Positions 48,253-61,729 of a stretch of 64,000 nt of DNA are shown here, piece after piece. Position 1 is the first letter of the stretch, and every line of letters starts with the position of its first letter. The stretch comes from Phoronis australis (Eukaryota > Phoronida > Phoronidae). A model generated the notes under the pieces. The model saw only the letters and a program-made list of their open reading frames with translations, was not told the origin of the DNA and searched no databases. The position numbers and the translations under genes are program-made. Location: positions 193,407-257,406 of the forward strand of contig NMRA01000026.1 in assembly GCA_002633005.1 (NCBI GenBank). Reading direction: 5' to 3'.

Positions 48253-48385
48253 CGTTCAGTAGACGCTAGGACCTACGCTAGGACTTAGCTAAAACCTAGT
48301 CAAAGTCACGTGCTTTCATTTAAAATGCACGGCAATATCTCATGTAATCTCTTGCTTTTTAGCGAGGTCCTAGCCTTACTGAACG
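48253..48385. mobile_element. MITE with CGTTCAGTA inverted ends (copy 2)
   Basis: A 133-base element in opposite orientation to 5374-5518. Shared blocks in order: CGTTCAGTAGACGCTAGGAC, TAGCTAAAACCTAGTCAAAG, TCACGTGCT, CATTTAAAATGCAC, GCAATATCTCA, TAATCTC, AGGTCCTAGC and TTACTGAACG. It lacks a block of about 12 bases present in copy 1. Confidence 0.85.
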
Positions 48386-49234
48386 GGAGGCTGGTCTCAA
48401 GCAATAGCTAATCGAGGAGAATCAACGGGATCGGTTTAACGTCTGCGCATGCGCGGATATTAGACAGCTTCCGAAACCCATACATCTCGAACTTGACTAT
48501 AACTAATTTGAGGCCAATATCTTAACGGTGTGAGTTGCAATAGAAGGCGGTTTATAGTCGCTTCAACTTTTTGACGACTTAGCTTCATTTTTTCCTCTTC
48601 TACTTTCGAGTTTTCCCGATGACAGACATAAAAACCAAATTTCCAATTGAATCTCTTTAGTAAACGTTCTTGCAATGACTTTTTCACAGCACCTGTTAAT
48701 GACACTCAAAAGGGATTTTTGCCTACACTTTCAAAAGCTTCAAGTCTCGGCTTAAAACGTTTTTATTTGCCTTTTTTGAACGGTCTCACAAATTATCCTC
48801 GATTTTCACGAAACTACTTAGATGTCAGTCTTGGTGAGTCGACTGGCAGTCGCGCGTCAACCTCCTCACCGGGTGACTGGGGTGTAGGGTTCCATTAAAG
48901 TCACCATAGGTGTCGCTACAGGATCAGTAGATCCAAGACCTTAGCCAATCACTAAAGGAGGAAAACCTTCGGTTGTCCCATAATTCAACACCGTGACGCC
49001 CTCACTGACCAAGAAAACCATTTCAGTGACTGCCACTCCGCGTGGCAGTTATTTCGTAAAGTCTCGCGCATATTTAAGAAAGACTAAGGAAGCCAACAGA
49101 GTCGGGGAAATAGTTATGTTCGGTGTTTTAGTATATAGACGGATGCGCTTAAGCTTCAATCATACTGTAGAATTCAGTGTTTTTAATCATTTCCGACAGA
49201 GCGGATTTTCCACCCCTGAACTCCCCCTGTCGCC
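48386..49234. other. No gene seen
   Basis: Overlapping 81-83-codon frames exist on both strands at 48460-48898. Neither has splice support or family resemblance. Confidence 0.35.
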
Positions 49235-49327
49235 TTGGTGGCGCAGCACTGAAAAAAAACTGGAGTGGCTATAGCTTCCCATCCAACCTGTGGTGTAGCG
49301 CCCATAGACCATGAGCGGCGCAGCATG
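49235..49327. mobile_element. Partial copy of the GC-rich two-unit element
   Basis: One diverged unit (GTGGCGCAGCACTGAAAAAA ... TGTGGTGTAGCGCCCATA) followed by the first bases of a second (GAGCGGCGCAGCA). The central G/C hairpin is eroded. Confidence 0.6.
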
Positions 49328-49998
49328 GCTTGACCACTACATCACATACTTCAGTGACCCGTGCACATTAATTTCCTGTTATGAAAATCAAATCCATCAC
49401 TTCCACTCCATGTAAAACGACAGAACTCTTCGTCGTCACCAGTCACAAATCGGCCATTTATGCCTATAAAGCAGTGTTTGCATACAGTTTTGCAAATGAG
49501 AAAATCACTACGAAGCGCGTTAGTTAACTAACCGTTTCAAAACATTTTCTTCGATAGAAATTGGAGCTTAAAATTTACAAACAACATAGACGACATCTAG
49601 GTTAAATTAATTCAATCGATATCAGTAGTTTACATGTATATTCACAGAGATGTATGACTTGCTACTTCACACCCTCGCAATGCTACTTACAGAATACACA
49701 TATTTGTTAACCTACTCATCGTCAAATCTTGAACTGAAGAATTAACGACACAGCAGACGACAAACACCAGTGACTCCATGCGTGACGTCACCACAACTTA
49801 CTGGATAAATTAAGACACCGAAAAATAAGTATAAACGAAACAAATGTATACATTACTCTAAAAACGTTATACGATCCCGGATCTCGCCTCATCTGCGGTG
49901 TCTGAACTACTTGAACTACTGCAGTATAAGGACACAATTCCTACCGTTTGACGTTATAATCCGATCAACGTTTTATGACAGACCATAGCCCAAGTGTT

Positions 49999-52260
49999 AG
50001 CCAGCGTTATTCGTCAAAGTAAACATAAGCATACGCCCATCCTTCCGTAAAAATACCTTTATCCCAATGCGATGATAAAGTCACCCCTGTCCAGGCATTG
50101 CTCAATTTAGTGTGGTATCGATTTTATTTGCCAATTACACTGAAAACGATATACTCTTATTTGCGAACATGTGTTTGAAAGATACAAAGAGTTACACCTG
50201 CTTATTGAATGCGTTTAATGTGTTTATTTGATTACACACGTGCTAGATGATGTGATGTTTTTAAAAATAAAATTTCTCTGATGTACTGTCGCAGAGAGCA
50301 GGCAGGGTGGGTGCTGTACAATAAAATTTATATTTTTAATGGAACCATGAGTCAGCTGAATTCTCCGTAGTAGGAAATTCTACATATGAACAACATGGTA
50401 AAAAAATTAAACAAGGCTGCATCATGTACTAAAATAAGCTAAACGTATGTTGTAATTAAAGCTTTGTTTCGCACCATTTAATTTCGAAAAGAAAAATAAA
50501 GTGAGACACTACAACATGGGCGGCGCAGCAATGAAATAAGTGGGGGGCTAAAGCCCACCCCGCCACTTGTGGTGCGCTTCCCATGTCCGTGGATGGCGCA
50601 TTAGTGAAATATGTGGGGGAGGCTATGGCTCCACCCCAGGCCCCAGCCCCCTATGGTGCCCTGCCGATGATACAACGCGCTTTCCTCCAACAGTGTCAAG
50701 AACAGTGTGTACCTTTGCATAAATCAAAATTTACACGATCCCGTTGCCTTAGTTTCAACAAGGAAACAGAAGATTTCAGTGACATTATCCACGAGTCCCA
50801 ACGTCTGGCGTCTTGTTTCAGCGCGAGCGGACTGGCCACGTGCGGATTAAGGAGATGACTGACAGTCCCTCCCGAAGTCCATCAAATGTGAGAAATGGGA
50901 CATTTTGCTTGAAACGACACTGAGATTTTGAGACTAGTAACATTCGTTAACTCTGTCAATTGATTAAACCAACCTTACCTGCAATATAATGACAAAGAAA
51001 ACTTCTAATAAGCTGGAAAGTGCCGCAAAATTGGACCGCCTTTTCACGTAATACACAATCAGTATAATTAATTATAGAATACTGATATTTCGGTGTATTT
51101 GGAATACCAAACTTGATCCATTGATTCACAATGTAAATACAAAAAGTGAAGGACGCCCGTCGGTTTGTAGAGCTATCAATAGGAACAAGCGAACTTGGAG
51201 GAAAGCGACAGCATTGACTGATGTTTTGAAAGTAATTGTCCAACTTGTCAGCATTTTTTCACTACTTTTTGTCCGAATATAGGGACTTTAACTGCCCACG
51301 TCCGCCTCCCCACCTGACGCATCTATGCTGCTATGAGGTTCTGTCAATGTTGGCTTTCAATAGCTATGAATATTAAACGACTTACTGTTAAAAAGGTAGA
51401 TTCGTGTATCCCGTTACAATCTCCAAACGTTCTCTGGAGTTTCTGTTCTAAATTCCCACGGCCTTCTTTCTGATACGTTTCCCAGTCCCTCCCATATAAT
51501 TGCTATAATTACACTGTCTATTATGAGTAAAAAACTGTTTGTAAACGTACATGTATAAGTACGTGTGTGAGGCAAAATAGAAGCACGGAGCCCTCTTTGG
51601 AAGCCAGTCCGCCATTGAATTGTCCAATGTACACAATGCACTTGACCACCGGGGTCAATTAACCTTACATCTACCGGTACGTCCTCCTTTTACACACCAA
51701 TTACATTCTCGGTCCATCGCCTTCAGGAAAGTTAGCGCACTCTTCATAATAAAGTAGTGGCGTAAACATCCATTAGGGTTCTTTAGTGTATTTGCGGGTA
51801 CATTAAAAAGACGATTAAACAATGAATTTGCCTCATTTTTTTCACAAAGTGTTGTTTGAAGCGTTTTCCAATGGTACTCTGTATGTGCTCTCATTCATAC
51901 CCGTCAACAGTTGACAGATGATTGACAGGTAAGCACGCTATCGCGAACTACGCTAACCCTTTGAGGTAAAAGTAACAAGTTACCTATTAACCACTTCACT
52001 GCCCCCCGCTCCCTCCCCCTCCCCCCTGCTCACTGGTTCACAAGACAAACCTTCGATTCAGTTTACCGTTATCATTAACTTGGAATAGAAAAAGGCAATT
52101 TCAATAGAAAAAAATAGGAAAAACCGGGGCTGATGACGGACCCACTAGACGGTCCACGGACAAGTCTCCGTGATATCCAACTCCTTTCAGGACCAAGCTG
52201 CGGAATCGCAAGTTGGTACGTCTATCATTGCTTCAAATTAGACAACTTATCGTCAAATAT
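49999..52260. repeat. Copy A of a 2.2-kb near-identical pair
   Basis: Recurs at 52262-54436 across the one-base gap at 52261. Copy A carries a 72-base segment (50867-50938) missing from copy B, bounded by AGT on both sides. Substitutions are scattered throughout. No gene. Confidence 0.9.
50515..50669. mobile_element. Two-unit GC-rich inverted-repeat element, copy 2
   Basis: CATGGGCGGCGCAGCAATGA starts unit one, which ends GGTGCGCTTCCCATG. Unit two starts GTGGATGGCGCA and ends CTATGGTGCCCTGCCGATG. Each contains a GGGGGCT..AGCCC-type hairpin. Confidence 0.75.
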
Positions 52261-52261
52261 N

Positions 52262-54436
52262 AGCCAGCGTTATTCGTCAAAGTAAACATAAGCATACGCC
52301 CATCCTTCCGTAAAAATACATTTATCCCAAAGCGATGATAAAGTCACCCCTGTCCAGGCATTGCTCAATTTAGTGTGGTATCGATTTTATTTGCCAATTA
52401 CACTGAAAACGCATATACTCTTATTTGCGAACATGTGTTTGAAAGATACAAAGAGTTACACCTGCTTATTGAATGCGTTTAATGTGTTTATTTGATTACA
52501 CACGTGCTAGATGATGTGATGTTTTTAAAAATAAAATTTCTGTGATGTACTGTCGCAGAGAGCAGGCAGGGTGGGTGACGTACAATAAATTTTATATTTT
52601 TAATGGAACCATGAGTCAGTTGAATTCTCCGTAGTAGGAAATTCTACATGATGAACAACATGGTAAAAAATTAAACAAGGCTGCATCATGTACTAAAATA
52701 AGCAAAATGTATGTTGTAATGAAAGCTATATTTCGCGCCGTTTAATTTCGAAAAGAAAAATAAAGTGAGACACTACAGCATGGGTGGCGCAGCACTGAAA
52801 TAAGTGGGGGGGCTATAGCCCACCCCGCCCCTAATGGTGCGCTTCCCATGTCCATGGATGGCACTGAAATAAGTGGGGGAGGCTATGGCTCCACCCCATG
52901 CCCCATCCCCCTATGGTGCCCTGCCGATAATACAACGCGCTTTCCTCCAACAGTGTCAAGTACAGTGTGTACCTATGCATAAATCAACATTTACACGATC
53001 CCGTTGCCTTAGTTTCAACAAGGAAACAGAAGATTTCAGTGACATTATCCACGAGTCCCAACGTTTGGCGTCTTGTTTCAGCGCGAGCGGACTGGCCACG
53101 TGCGGATTAAGGAGATGACTGACAGTAACATTCGTTAACTCTGGCAATTGATTAAACCAACATTACCTGCAATATAATGACAAAGAAAACTTCTAATAAG
53201 CTGGAAAGTGCCGCAAAATTGGACCGCCTTTTCACGTAATACACAAACAGTATAATTAATTATAGAATACTGATATTTCGGTGTATTTGGAATTCCAAAC
53301 TTGATCCATTGATTCACAATGTAAATACAAAATGTGAAGGACGCCCGCCGGTTTGTAGAGCTATCAATAGGAACAAGCGAACTTGGAGGAAAGCGACAGC
53401 ATTGACTGATGTTTTGAAAGTAATTGTCCAACTTGTCAGCATTTTTTCACTACTATTTGTCAGAATATAGGGACTTTAACTGCCACGTCCGCCTCCCCAC
53501 CTGACGCATCTATGCTGCTATGAGGTTCTGTCAATGTTGGCTTTCAATAGCTATGAATATTAAACGACTTACTGTTAAAAAGGTAGATTCGTGTATCCCG
53601 TTACAATCTCCAAACGTTCTCTGGAGTTTCTGTTCTAAATTCCCACGGCCTTCTTTCTGATACGTTTCCAGTCCCTCCCATATAATTGCTATAATTACAC
53701 TGTCTATTATGAGTAAAAAACTGTTTGTAAACGTACATGTATAAGTACCTGTGTGAGGCAAAATAGAAGCACGGAGCCCTCTTTGGAAGCCAGTCCGCCA
53801 TTGAATTGTCCAATGTACACAATGCACTTGACCACCGGGGTCAATTAACCTTACATCTACCGGTAAGTCCTCCTTTTACACACAAATTACATTCTCAGTC
53901 CATCGCCTTCAGGAAAGTAAGCGCACTCTTCATAATAAAGTTGTGGCGTAAACATCCGTTGGGGTTCTTTAGTCTATTTGCAGGTAGATTAAAAAGACGA
54001 TTAAACAATAAATTTTTTCACAAAGTGTTGTTTGAAGCGTTTTCCAATGGTACTCTGTATGTGCTCTCATTCATACCCGTCAACAGTTGACAGATGATTG
54101 ACAGGTAAGCACGCTATCGCGAACTACGCTAACCCTTTGAGGTAAAAGTAACAAGTTACCTATTAACCACTTCACTGCCCCCCGCTCCCTCCCCCTCCCC
54201 CCTGCTCACTGGTTCACAAGACAAACCTTCGATTCAGTTTACCGTTATCATTAACTTGGAATAGAAAAAGGCAATTTCAATAGAAAAAAATAGGAAAAAC
54301 CGGGGCTGATGACGGACCCACTAGACGGTCCACGGACAAGTCTCCGTGATATCCAACTCCTTTCAGGACCAAGCTGCGGAATCGCAAGTTGGTACGTCTA
54401 TCATTGCTTCAAATTAGACAACTTATCGTCAAATAT
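52262..54436. repeat. Copy B of the 2.2-kb pair
   Basis: Same orientation as 49999-52260, lacking the 72-base segment, then continuing into unique sequence after 54436. Confidence 0.9.
52779..52929. mobile_element. Allelic copy of the GC-rich two-unit element
   Basis: Counterpart of 50515-50669 in copy B. Unit two has a short deletion around its CAGCACTGAAA start. Confidence 0.75.
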
Positions 54437-54518
54437 CTGTCGACCCTTTTCCTACATCTACTTTTCACTTAACTCCTGAAGTTGTTACCCAGTTGTAAAA
54501 CTATGCTAAAATAACCTC

Positions 54519-55332
54519 GGAAAAATTCCTAAATAACAATGTCCCGTGTCTTATTCGTTTTTCTATCCCCTGGGAACTTGACCTTTGGCAAATTTAGCTT
54601 TACTCTCAGATTTTACTGTAAGACCGAATGCTGGTCAGAAAGTAGCCTACACGCATGTCCTATGATTTTTTGGCTTGCCACAAACTCAAGTCATGGTGCC
54701 CCCCCCCCAGCCTTGTAGGGCCCCTCGGCTTAAGCATCGACACCCTCATGGTTAAACATCCAATGCTTGAATCTCTAAATGCCTCCGAAATTGCACTCAG
54801 TTGCACTTAAAATGTCGACAGAGGCGCTGTGCACAATATGAATATAGGCCTAAAGAGTAGAAGAGTGGCATGCTCAGATATATAACAATACATGTCTCAA
54901 CTGGATCTTGATAAAAAACAAAAAAATATTAAAAATCGACGCTAGACTTTGCTAAATACAAGGCTGTGAGATTAAGAGATTTTGCCGAGGTAAATTTTAG
55001 CGTTACTGAACTCTGGCCGGGTTTTGGCCTATGACTGAATAGTCATTAAAAAGACTTTCCATCCAGTTTTGTGAAACAAAAAATGCTCAAGTTTGGCGGA
55101 AAATTAGAAAACTCCTTTCAAAGTTTTGCTAAACAGGCAAGCGTTACCTACGCTTTAAGCTAATTACATGGCAACTGTGGGGAAATAGCACCCAGCAGGA
55201 ACCGGAACATGCAATTTGTGACAAAGGAGTATGGAATTTAGTTGATTCCTGCTTTTATCTGGAAAGACTGACGCCAATGCTGCATTAGCAGATGACAGAG
55301 CCAGGGTTAGTCGAAATCATCAAAACAGGGTT
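54519..55332. repeat. Copy A of an 0.81-kb near-identical pair
   Basis: Recurs at 55334-56143 across the one-base gap at 55333. Divergence is low (a few substitutions and a shortened C run). Contains a copy of dispersed family 2 at 55085-55332. Confidence 0.9.
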
Positions 55333-55333
55333 N

Positions 55334-56143
55334 GGAAAAATTCCTAAATAACAATGTCCCGTGTCTTATTCGTTTTTCTATCCCCTGGGAACTTGACCTT
55401 TGGCGAATTTAGCTTTACTGTCAGATTTTACTGTAAGACCGAATGCTGGTCAGAAAGTATCCTACACGCATGTCCTACGACTTTTTGGCTTGCCACAAAC
55501 TCAGATCATGGTGCCCCCCAGCCTTGTAGGGCCCCTCGGCTTAAGCATCGACACCCTCATGGTTAAACATCCAATGCTTGAATCTCCAAATGCCTCCGAA
55601 ATTGCACTCAGTTGCACTTAAAATGCCGACAGAGGCGCTGTGCACAATATGAATATAGGCCTAAACAGTACAGGAGTGGCATGCTCAGATATATAACAAT
55701 ACATGTCTCCACTGGATCTTGATAAAAAACAAAAAAATATTAAAAATCGACGCTAGACTTTGCTAAATACAAGGCTGTGAGATTAAGAGATTTTGCCGAG
55801 GTAAATTTTAGCGTTACTGAACTCTGGCCGGGTTTTGGCCTATGACTGAATAGTCATTAAAAAGACTTTCCATCCAGTTTTGTGAAACAAAAAATGCTCA
55901 AGTTTGGCGGAAAATTAGAAAACTCCTTTCAAAGTTTTGCTAAACAGGCAAGCGTTACCTACGCTTTAAGCTAATTACATGGCAACTGTGGGGAAATAGC
56001 ACCCAGCAGGAACCGGAACATGCAATTTGTGACAAAGGAGTATGGAATTTAGTTGATTCCTGCTTTTATCTGGAAAGACTGACGCCAATGCTGCATTAGC
56101 AGATGACAGAGCCAGGATTAGTCGAAATCATCAAAACAGGGTT
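55334..56143. repeat. Copy B of the 0.81-kb pair
   Basis: Same orientation as 54519-55332; runs on into GGGTTTAGTATCC and unique sequence. Contains the family-2 repeat at 55896-56155. Confidence 0.9.
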
Positions 56144-56155
56144 TAGTATCCTTTT
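55896..56155. repeat. Dispersed repeat family 2, copy 2
   Basis: Relative of 41485-41750 with the same 3' end (GGGTTTAGTATCCTTTTAA). The counterpart at 55085-55332 is its allelic copy. Confidence 0.6.
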
Positions 56156-56521
56156 AAGTTTAGAAACAAGAGCATATAGATGAACTCTTATCAAATACAT
56201 CAGCACGCTGTGCACGCCGCGTATTTCTAAGCGGATCATTTGTTCATACTGATAACACCCCCTTATTCTTTACTGAAACGTGCCCACAAACATCCCATTA
56301 CCTGAACATGGTCCAGGCATTTGACTTTTCTGGGAGTGTTTGCTAAGCAAACAAGACCGAGCCCCAAATCACGCACAACACAACACAACAACACTCGAGT
56401 TCCTTGCCAATTGAATGCAAGTCTGTACGGAGCATCAGAAAATTTAGAAAATTGTATATTAAACACAGCGCTATCAGTGCATGTATAGCCTTGGAACTAG
56501 TCAAAACATTGAGCGCATCAG

Positions 56522-56648
56522 CACGTGGGCGGCACAACACTGAAATAAGTGGGAGGGGAGCTGCCGTAGCTCCCCCAGCCCCCTACGACCCGCCGCCCAT
56601 GGAGTCCATGGGAAGCGCAGCACTTACAAATATGGTGCGCTATCCATG
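56522..56648. mobile_element. Two-unit GC-rich inverted-repeat element, copy 3
   Basis: Unit one runs from GTGGGCGGCACAACACTGAA to CCGCCGCCCATG with an AGCTGCCGTAGCT hairpin core. Unit two (CATGGGAAGCGCAGCACTTA ... GGTGCGCTATCCATG) has lost its G/C core. Confidence 0.7.
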
Positions 56649-57801
56649 TAGCATGGTGTGTTTTCCTTTCACAAGATCTCAGGATTAGTGACATCAAGGT
56701 CTGTTACATGTATATCATACCCACATGACCTCTGTTCGGTTACTACACAGAATTAAATATTAATTCGAAAACGTAGATATTATTCAGGTCAGTCGATAGG
56801 CGTCACACTCCAGCGAATAAAAACAAAAGATGAGGTAGATAAGAACAGAATACTAGTGAATGACGCGCACAGTGGGGTTTGCGATTTTCTACTATACACG
56901 CCGGAGCACAAACACCTTTTATCAATGAACCAGGAACGCACACAGGCACGTGACTTAGGTCTACGACAGTGATGGTATAGAAAAATTACTGCATCAAAAC
57001 TGTACTGATGGTCCACACCAGTTAACTATTCATTGTCACCAAGACAGTAGTATGATTTATAGTATATTCAACCATTAAAGCAATTGTTTTTCGTAGACTA
57101 TGTAAAATCCTTCGATTACGGGGCCATGATCAAACTCGTGCATCTGATAAAATCACCCCGAAAAATGACCAGGTGGCTAAAGATTGTCAAAAGCCAGATG
57201 GACAAGTCACACAAAAGGCCAAACCCATTCGGGCCACTCCTGGTGATTCAAAAGACTACGTCTATTACACCCAACAACAGTGCCTGTTACCGTTTTGCTT
57301 ACAAATAAATAGACATCGTTTGTCAACAAAACAGCATATCGACCAGAGATAGAGTTACCGTGAAATATGTCGGCACGATTACTTCAGTGTTATTGAGTTA
57401 GATGTACTCACCGTCTTGTCAATTTTTAACTTTTAAATACAGTTGCTATCCGGACGGACTTGTGGCCAATACAAACACCTGGCTATACTATGGTTCAAAT
57501 ACAAGGGACACAGGGCGGAGGTCCTTTTACTATGTTGAGTAATCTTAACCTCGCACAGTATTGATTCGAGTTTGTATAAGACTCGAACTGTAACAATGGC
57601 CTGAATTGCACCTGTATAGAGAGCTCCTGGTGGCGACATCGCTGACTAATTTAGATGGCATCTGAGGGCGAGGCCCTGACCTACATGTAGTTGTGAAGAG
57701 CCCGATATTTCGTTGTGAAATGATTTATTAAGGACCTGGTAATGATTTAGTTTTTGGGTCGGGCTTTTAAGCACCTCAGAAGCACATGTTGCTATGACTT
57801 A

Positions 57802-57975
57802 TCATTTTTCATTATCATTACCATTTACCATTACTACTATCATTTGTTGTTATTGTTGTTGTAATCATAATCATTATTATTGTTGATGTTTATAACATAA
57901 GTATAATAACGATTCTCATTAATCGTTATAACTATTATTAAGATTGTCCTTATTATTACCACTCTTAATATCATT
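57802..57975. repeat. ATT/ATC-rich low-complexity tract
   Basis: Irregular runs of ATT, ATC and GTT triplets. Not a clean microsatellite. Confidence 0.7.
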
Positions 57976-58070
57976 GTCGTATTTTGGTTATTTTATATTT
58001 ATTATAGCAACAAGGATTCCAGGAGTGAACATAAGTTGTTACGCGGGACAAATGAAAACACCCCCACACC

Positions 58071-58096
58071 GGGGGGGGGGGGGGNGGGGGGGGGGG
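58071..58096. repeat. Poly-G run with one-base gap
   Basis: About 25 G broken by an N at 58085. The true length is unknown. Confidence 0.9.
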
Positions 58097-58391
58097 AGTT
58101 ACGCTCAAAGTTTCTCTAATGCTGTCACCAATGCTTTATTTGTAACATTATTTTTCCGTTTCACTCCCAGCCAAATCCAGTTTCCCGCTACTTTTATGGG
58201 ACTCAACCCATGATGACATTTCCATGAGAAACAGGGACGAGCCTATTTGAAGGAAGGGGGGTCAGGGGCCATGGTGACGGGGAAGGGGTAGGTCTAACCG
58301 AGTATTGTCTAAATGGCCATATGACCTACGGGTATTTATGTTCGGATTGTGCACTCTCGTTTATCTCTTGCTCAGGCCCTCTTGGGTGGCC

Positions 58392-58405
58392 GTTGCCATG
58401 GAAAC
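58392..58405. promoter_or_regulatory. X-box (RFX site), consensus match
   Basis: GTTGCCATGGAAAC fits the RFX X-box consensus. It lies on the 3' side of the minus-strand exon at 58829, so it is not in that gene's proximal promoter. It could belong to an intron or an unseen gene. Confidence 0.4.
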
Positions 58406-58828
58406 TTTGAACGGAATTTTTGCGCAATTAAATGTACGTTTGACAGACACAGATTTAAGACCGTCCCCAATTCCTTTATGAATGTGCAATGAGCACGTGA
58501 CCTGAGGATACTGGCTTGGTTTGAACGTGATTGGCCCCAAAAACCAACACAACCCAATATAAATTTTAAGTTAAAATAATCCACTTATTTTTAATAACAC
58601 TTGCTCTTGTTAGAAACGTTGATTGGCGTTTGACCGCCCTTTTGACAAAATTTCACTGAGGCATCGGCTTGGTATCGATTACTGCTAACTGAGCTGCTTT
58701 CGTTGTGATGCTTTCTACGAAAAAACCACCAAAACCGCTCCATTCACCCGACCAACAGTGACGCCATCTTTGCGCAAAGAATACAGTGGTCTGTGGTCAA
58801 GTTCCGACAAGATCCACGAATTGCTTAC

Positions 58829-58987
58829 CTTTTTTTGATTTGGACTGGTATACTCTCTAGAAGTGGAGGTCGATAACACCAGCGGTCGCGGCCATGACTC
58901 CTGCCCGTGGTACTGCATTCCATTTGTAGGAGGCACGTGCCTAATTCTTCTATTAGAGGAATACTGTTTCGCTGTCCCATTACGCAT
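58829..58987 (-). CDS. Possible first coding exon (unrecognised)
   Basis: On minus, ATG at 58987 starts 53 codons (MRNGTAKQYSSNRRIRHVPP...) ending AAAAG|GTAAGC, a strong donor, in phase 0. The frame also continues open upstream of the ATG, so the start is uncertain. The peptide is basic with Ser/Thr/Pro-rich parts (RPLVLSTSTSREYTSPNQ). No domain is recognised, and no downstream partner exon was found in the 2 kb towards lower coordinates. Confidence 0.35.
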
Positions 58988-60756
58988 AATGCTTGTGGCG
59001 AAGTCTACGTTGTCAAACAACAATGGATGATTTGCAGAAATAATAATTTCACATGCACAGCAATGTGCAATAAATAATGTCATGAACCGGTCACTCTTTT
59101 GAGAGAAAAGTCATGACCCGGTTGTCTTAACAACAGTTTGTAAAAAGACACTGCCGAGTAGAGCAGAAATAATCTTCTTCCAGCGGTCTAATGGTGAAGT
59201 ATCTACGCCATTACTGAGCAGAAATCAAAGGAACGCCACGTTTACACACTCTCACGAGGGCAAGACAAAATCAGTACCGGTATAAAAAAAACAATTTACG
59301 CCCAAATTTCAATCGCTTCCAAACCAGATTCAGCGAAACCACATCAAGCAGTGGCTAAACACACCTGGCGCTATCCCACAAGGGCGCTGAGAAATTATCA
59401 AAATACTGTAAACTCCTGGTCTTTCGTCGTTACAACTTGTGTCATATCATAGAAACATGAGATGACAATGGCATCGTGGACCTCCTGTTAAGTCGACGGC
59501 TGTATTTATGCTCGTTTCATTGTTCCCAGTAACAACAGTTTGTTAAATTAACGTCTTCCAACGTACACAAACCAGCTGTCGTAATTTTTCTACCTGAATA
59601 TCGATCGACATCACGGTTTGTACAGAAATTGCAGTGGGATCGTCTTGTCAACTGCCGCTTGGCGTCGCTGTGAAGGCGTTGGGATTCAGTTGTAGATTGC
59701 TGCATGGGGCGAGGGGGGTTAAACGGAGTACGACACGAAAGCCGGGGAGAGAGAGCACTTCGTCAAAAGAGGCACACCACTCTTTCACGACCAGTTTACT
59801 TGAACTAAAAAGCTGTCTTGTAGATAAAATACCCAAAAATGGTTCACTTCGGTTGTTCGAAGCTAGACTCGTGATTTCAATAATGTTTATATTTTACCGC
59901 TAACCTTTGTTGTAACGGTTGCGCTACCAGCACTAATTTGTGACAACCTGGCACCTCTTCTTTACCTGTTTCTGAATTAATTGGCAAATATCAGCTGTTC
60001 AATATTTTGTTATTGCTTGAGCCAGGCTGACGCGGACTGGATGAATAATAAACAATTAGGTCAAGCCAAGTTATTTTAATAACTTAAAAAACGCCATCTC
60101 GTGAGCAAATTCATTGTCAGTTCTTCCCACGACCAGGAATCGCTTTAACCTGGGAAATCAACAATGTCAGGTAAATGTCATTTGTTAAGAGGACTAAACT
60201 TGAGGTCAATTTCTTGCACTGATAACACTCCTCCCATAAAAGGTGAAACTAGTTTTGTTATTTGCGGGAAGGAGTCAAACGTATAATTTGTCCAACTTCC
60301 TGAAATCCATTGAGACTATGTGTGTAGAGATTGGCGTGACATGCATGCATGCGCATTTGATTTCAGTGTCAGCAATGTAAATTACAACTGAAGACTTTTT
60401 ACCCAATTTGACATGTTTCACTTAACATCAAAGTAAAAGGTATCATGAGACTTTTTAGTTGATTCCATAAAAATAAAAGTTATAAAAACAGCACTTCATC
60501 AAACCGGAAGTGGTGATTCACGGGATCACTTGGTAAGTGATGACACCATCAACCATCAGAGTAAAGCCGTGATCCCCGCTTTCCGTTCACTAGGCTTTCA
60601 ATTCTGATTACTGGGAGAGATGGGCGACAGGCCGGGACACAAATTTTCTGTCATATCTTCGACAAAACAATAAAATTGCCTTTGTCTTGAGGAATGATGC
60701 CAGAAATCCGGACCAAATAACAGCAGTCCAGTCCGTTAGTCACACAGAGTTTGCAG

Positions 60757-60807
60757 GGGCGGAGCCACAACATGAGTGGGCGGAGCCACGACATGAGTGG
60801 GCGGAGT
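60757..60807. repeat. Tandem 21-base GC-box repeat
   Basis: GGGCGGAGCCACAACATGAGT occurs twice, with C/T-level changes, and the third unit breaks off after GGGCGGAGT. Each unit holds an Sp1-like GGGCGG. Confidence 0.75.
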
Positions 60808-61729
60808 CCGATGATTTTTATCACATTTACTTCAGGTCCCTTTAAGGTCAAATCAACTAGTAATCTTGCGCTTGGATAAAAAGAATTTTTGCTCCACTTT
60901 ATTATTTCGTTTGGACATTTTCGACCCCGACGACAGTTGGTTGTTCCGAGTTGTTGAATAAGTCAAAGGCCCAAACAATTTGTGTGCCACCCATGCAAGC
61001 AAATATTTTCTAAAGAACCCAACTACACAACTCACAACGTCATATCTTAACAAACAATGAAGTGATCTTTGGCCTTAGTAACCATATTTTCGGCGTAGCT
61101 GCTGATGTTAGGGATACGTCGTTGCTCCAGCTTTGTTTTTTACTTTCTGTTCTTTTTCTGCTAAACTGGTTTCAGAAATTGTGTCGTGACATGAGTCGAA
61201 TTTTACCACCATAGGAAAATCATCTAATCATTCATTGCCCTCGGCTATGAAGAGGAAATATTTGAAAGACTGTGGAGGACCTAAGTCATTGATTGAAAGT
61301 CTAAAGCTTCGGCCAGATCTTTTGTTCTTCGGCAATTTTTTGCCAGGCAGTGTGAAAAGATTTACCAAATTGGGCTTGCGGCTATCTGATGCTCAATTCT
61401 GGAACAATTTCGTTTATCTATCGCAAGATGGCGCCATTGCTATGTCACATTTTTCATGATCATGCCCATCAACATTACAGCAAAACCGACACGATTTTCA
61501 AAGCCTTTTTTCCAGAAATGAAGATGTTCTTATTTGATTTGCGCCAGATACAGAATATAACAATCGACTTACTCAATACATACATGTACACGTGTGCTTC
61601 TATGACGAGATCATTTCAGCTCGCCCTCAAAAAAATGGAGACCTGTCATTCCTTAATTTGAAGCTTGTTCAATACTTTTATTTTCTCACAGACAATATTC
61701 AGCGCGTAACTACTGGAGCGAGTTGAAAC

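Larger units (their letters stand above)
56649..58828. other. Non-coding stretch with low-complexity DNA
   Basis: No gene supported. A frame at 57084 begins FFVDYVKSFD, faintly like a reverse-transcriptase motif, but the rest does not follow. Confidence 0.4.

Noticed and set aside
50583-50858. 91-codon + frame, repeated at 52873
   Set aside because: Starts inside the GC-rich repeat element, and the start differs between alleles. No splice support.
57084-57308. FFVDYVKSFD resembling a LINE reverse-transcriptase motif
   Set aside because: Only this short string fits; the following residues do not match the expected pattern.
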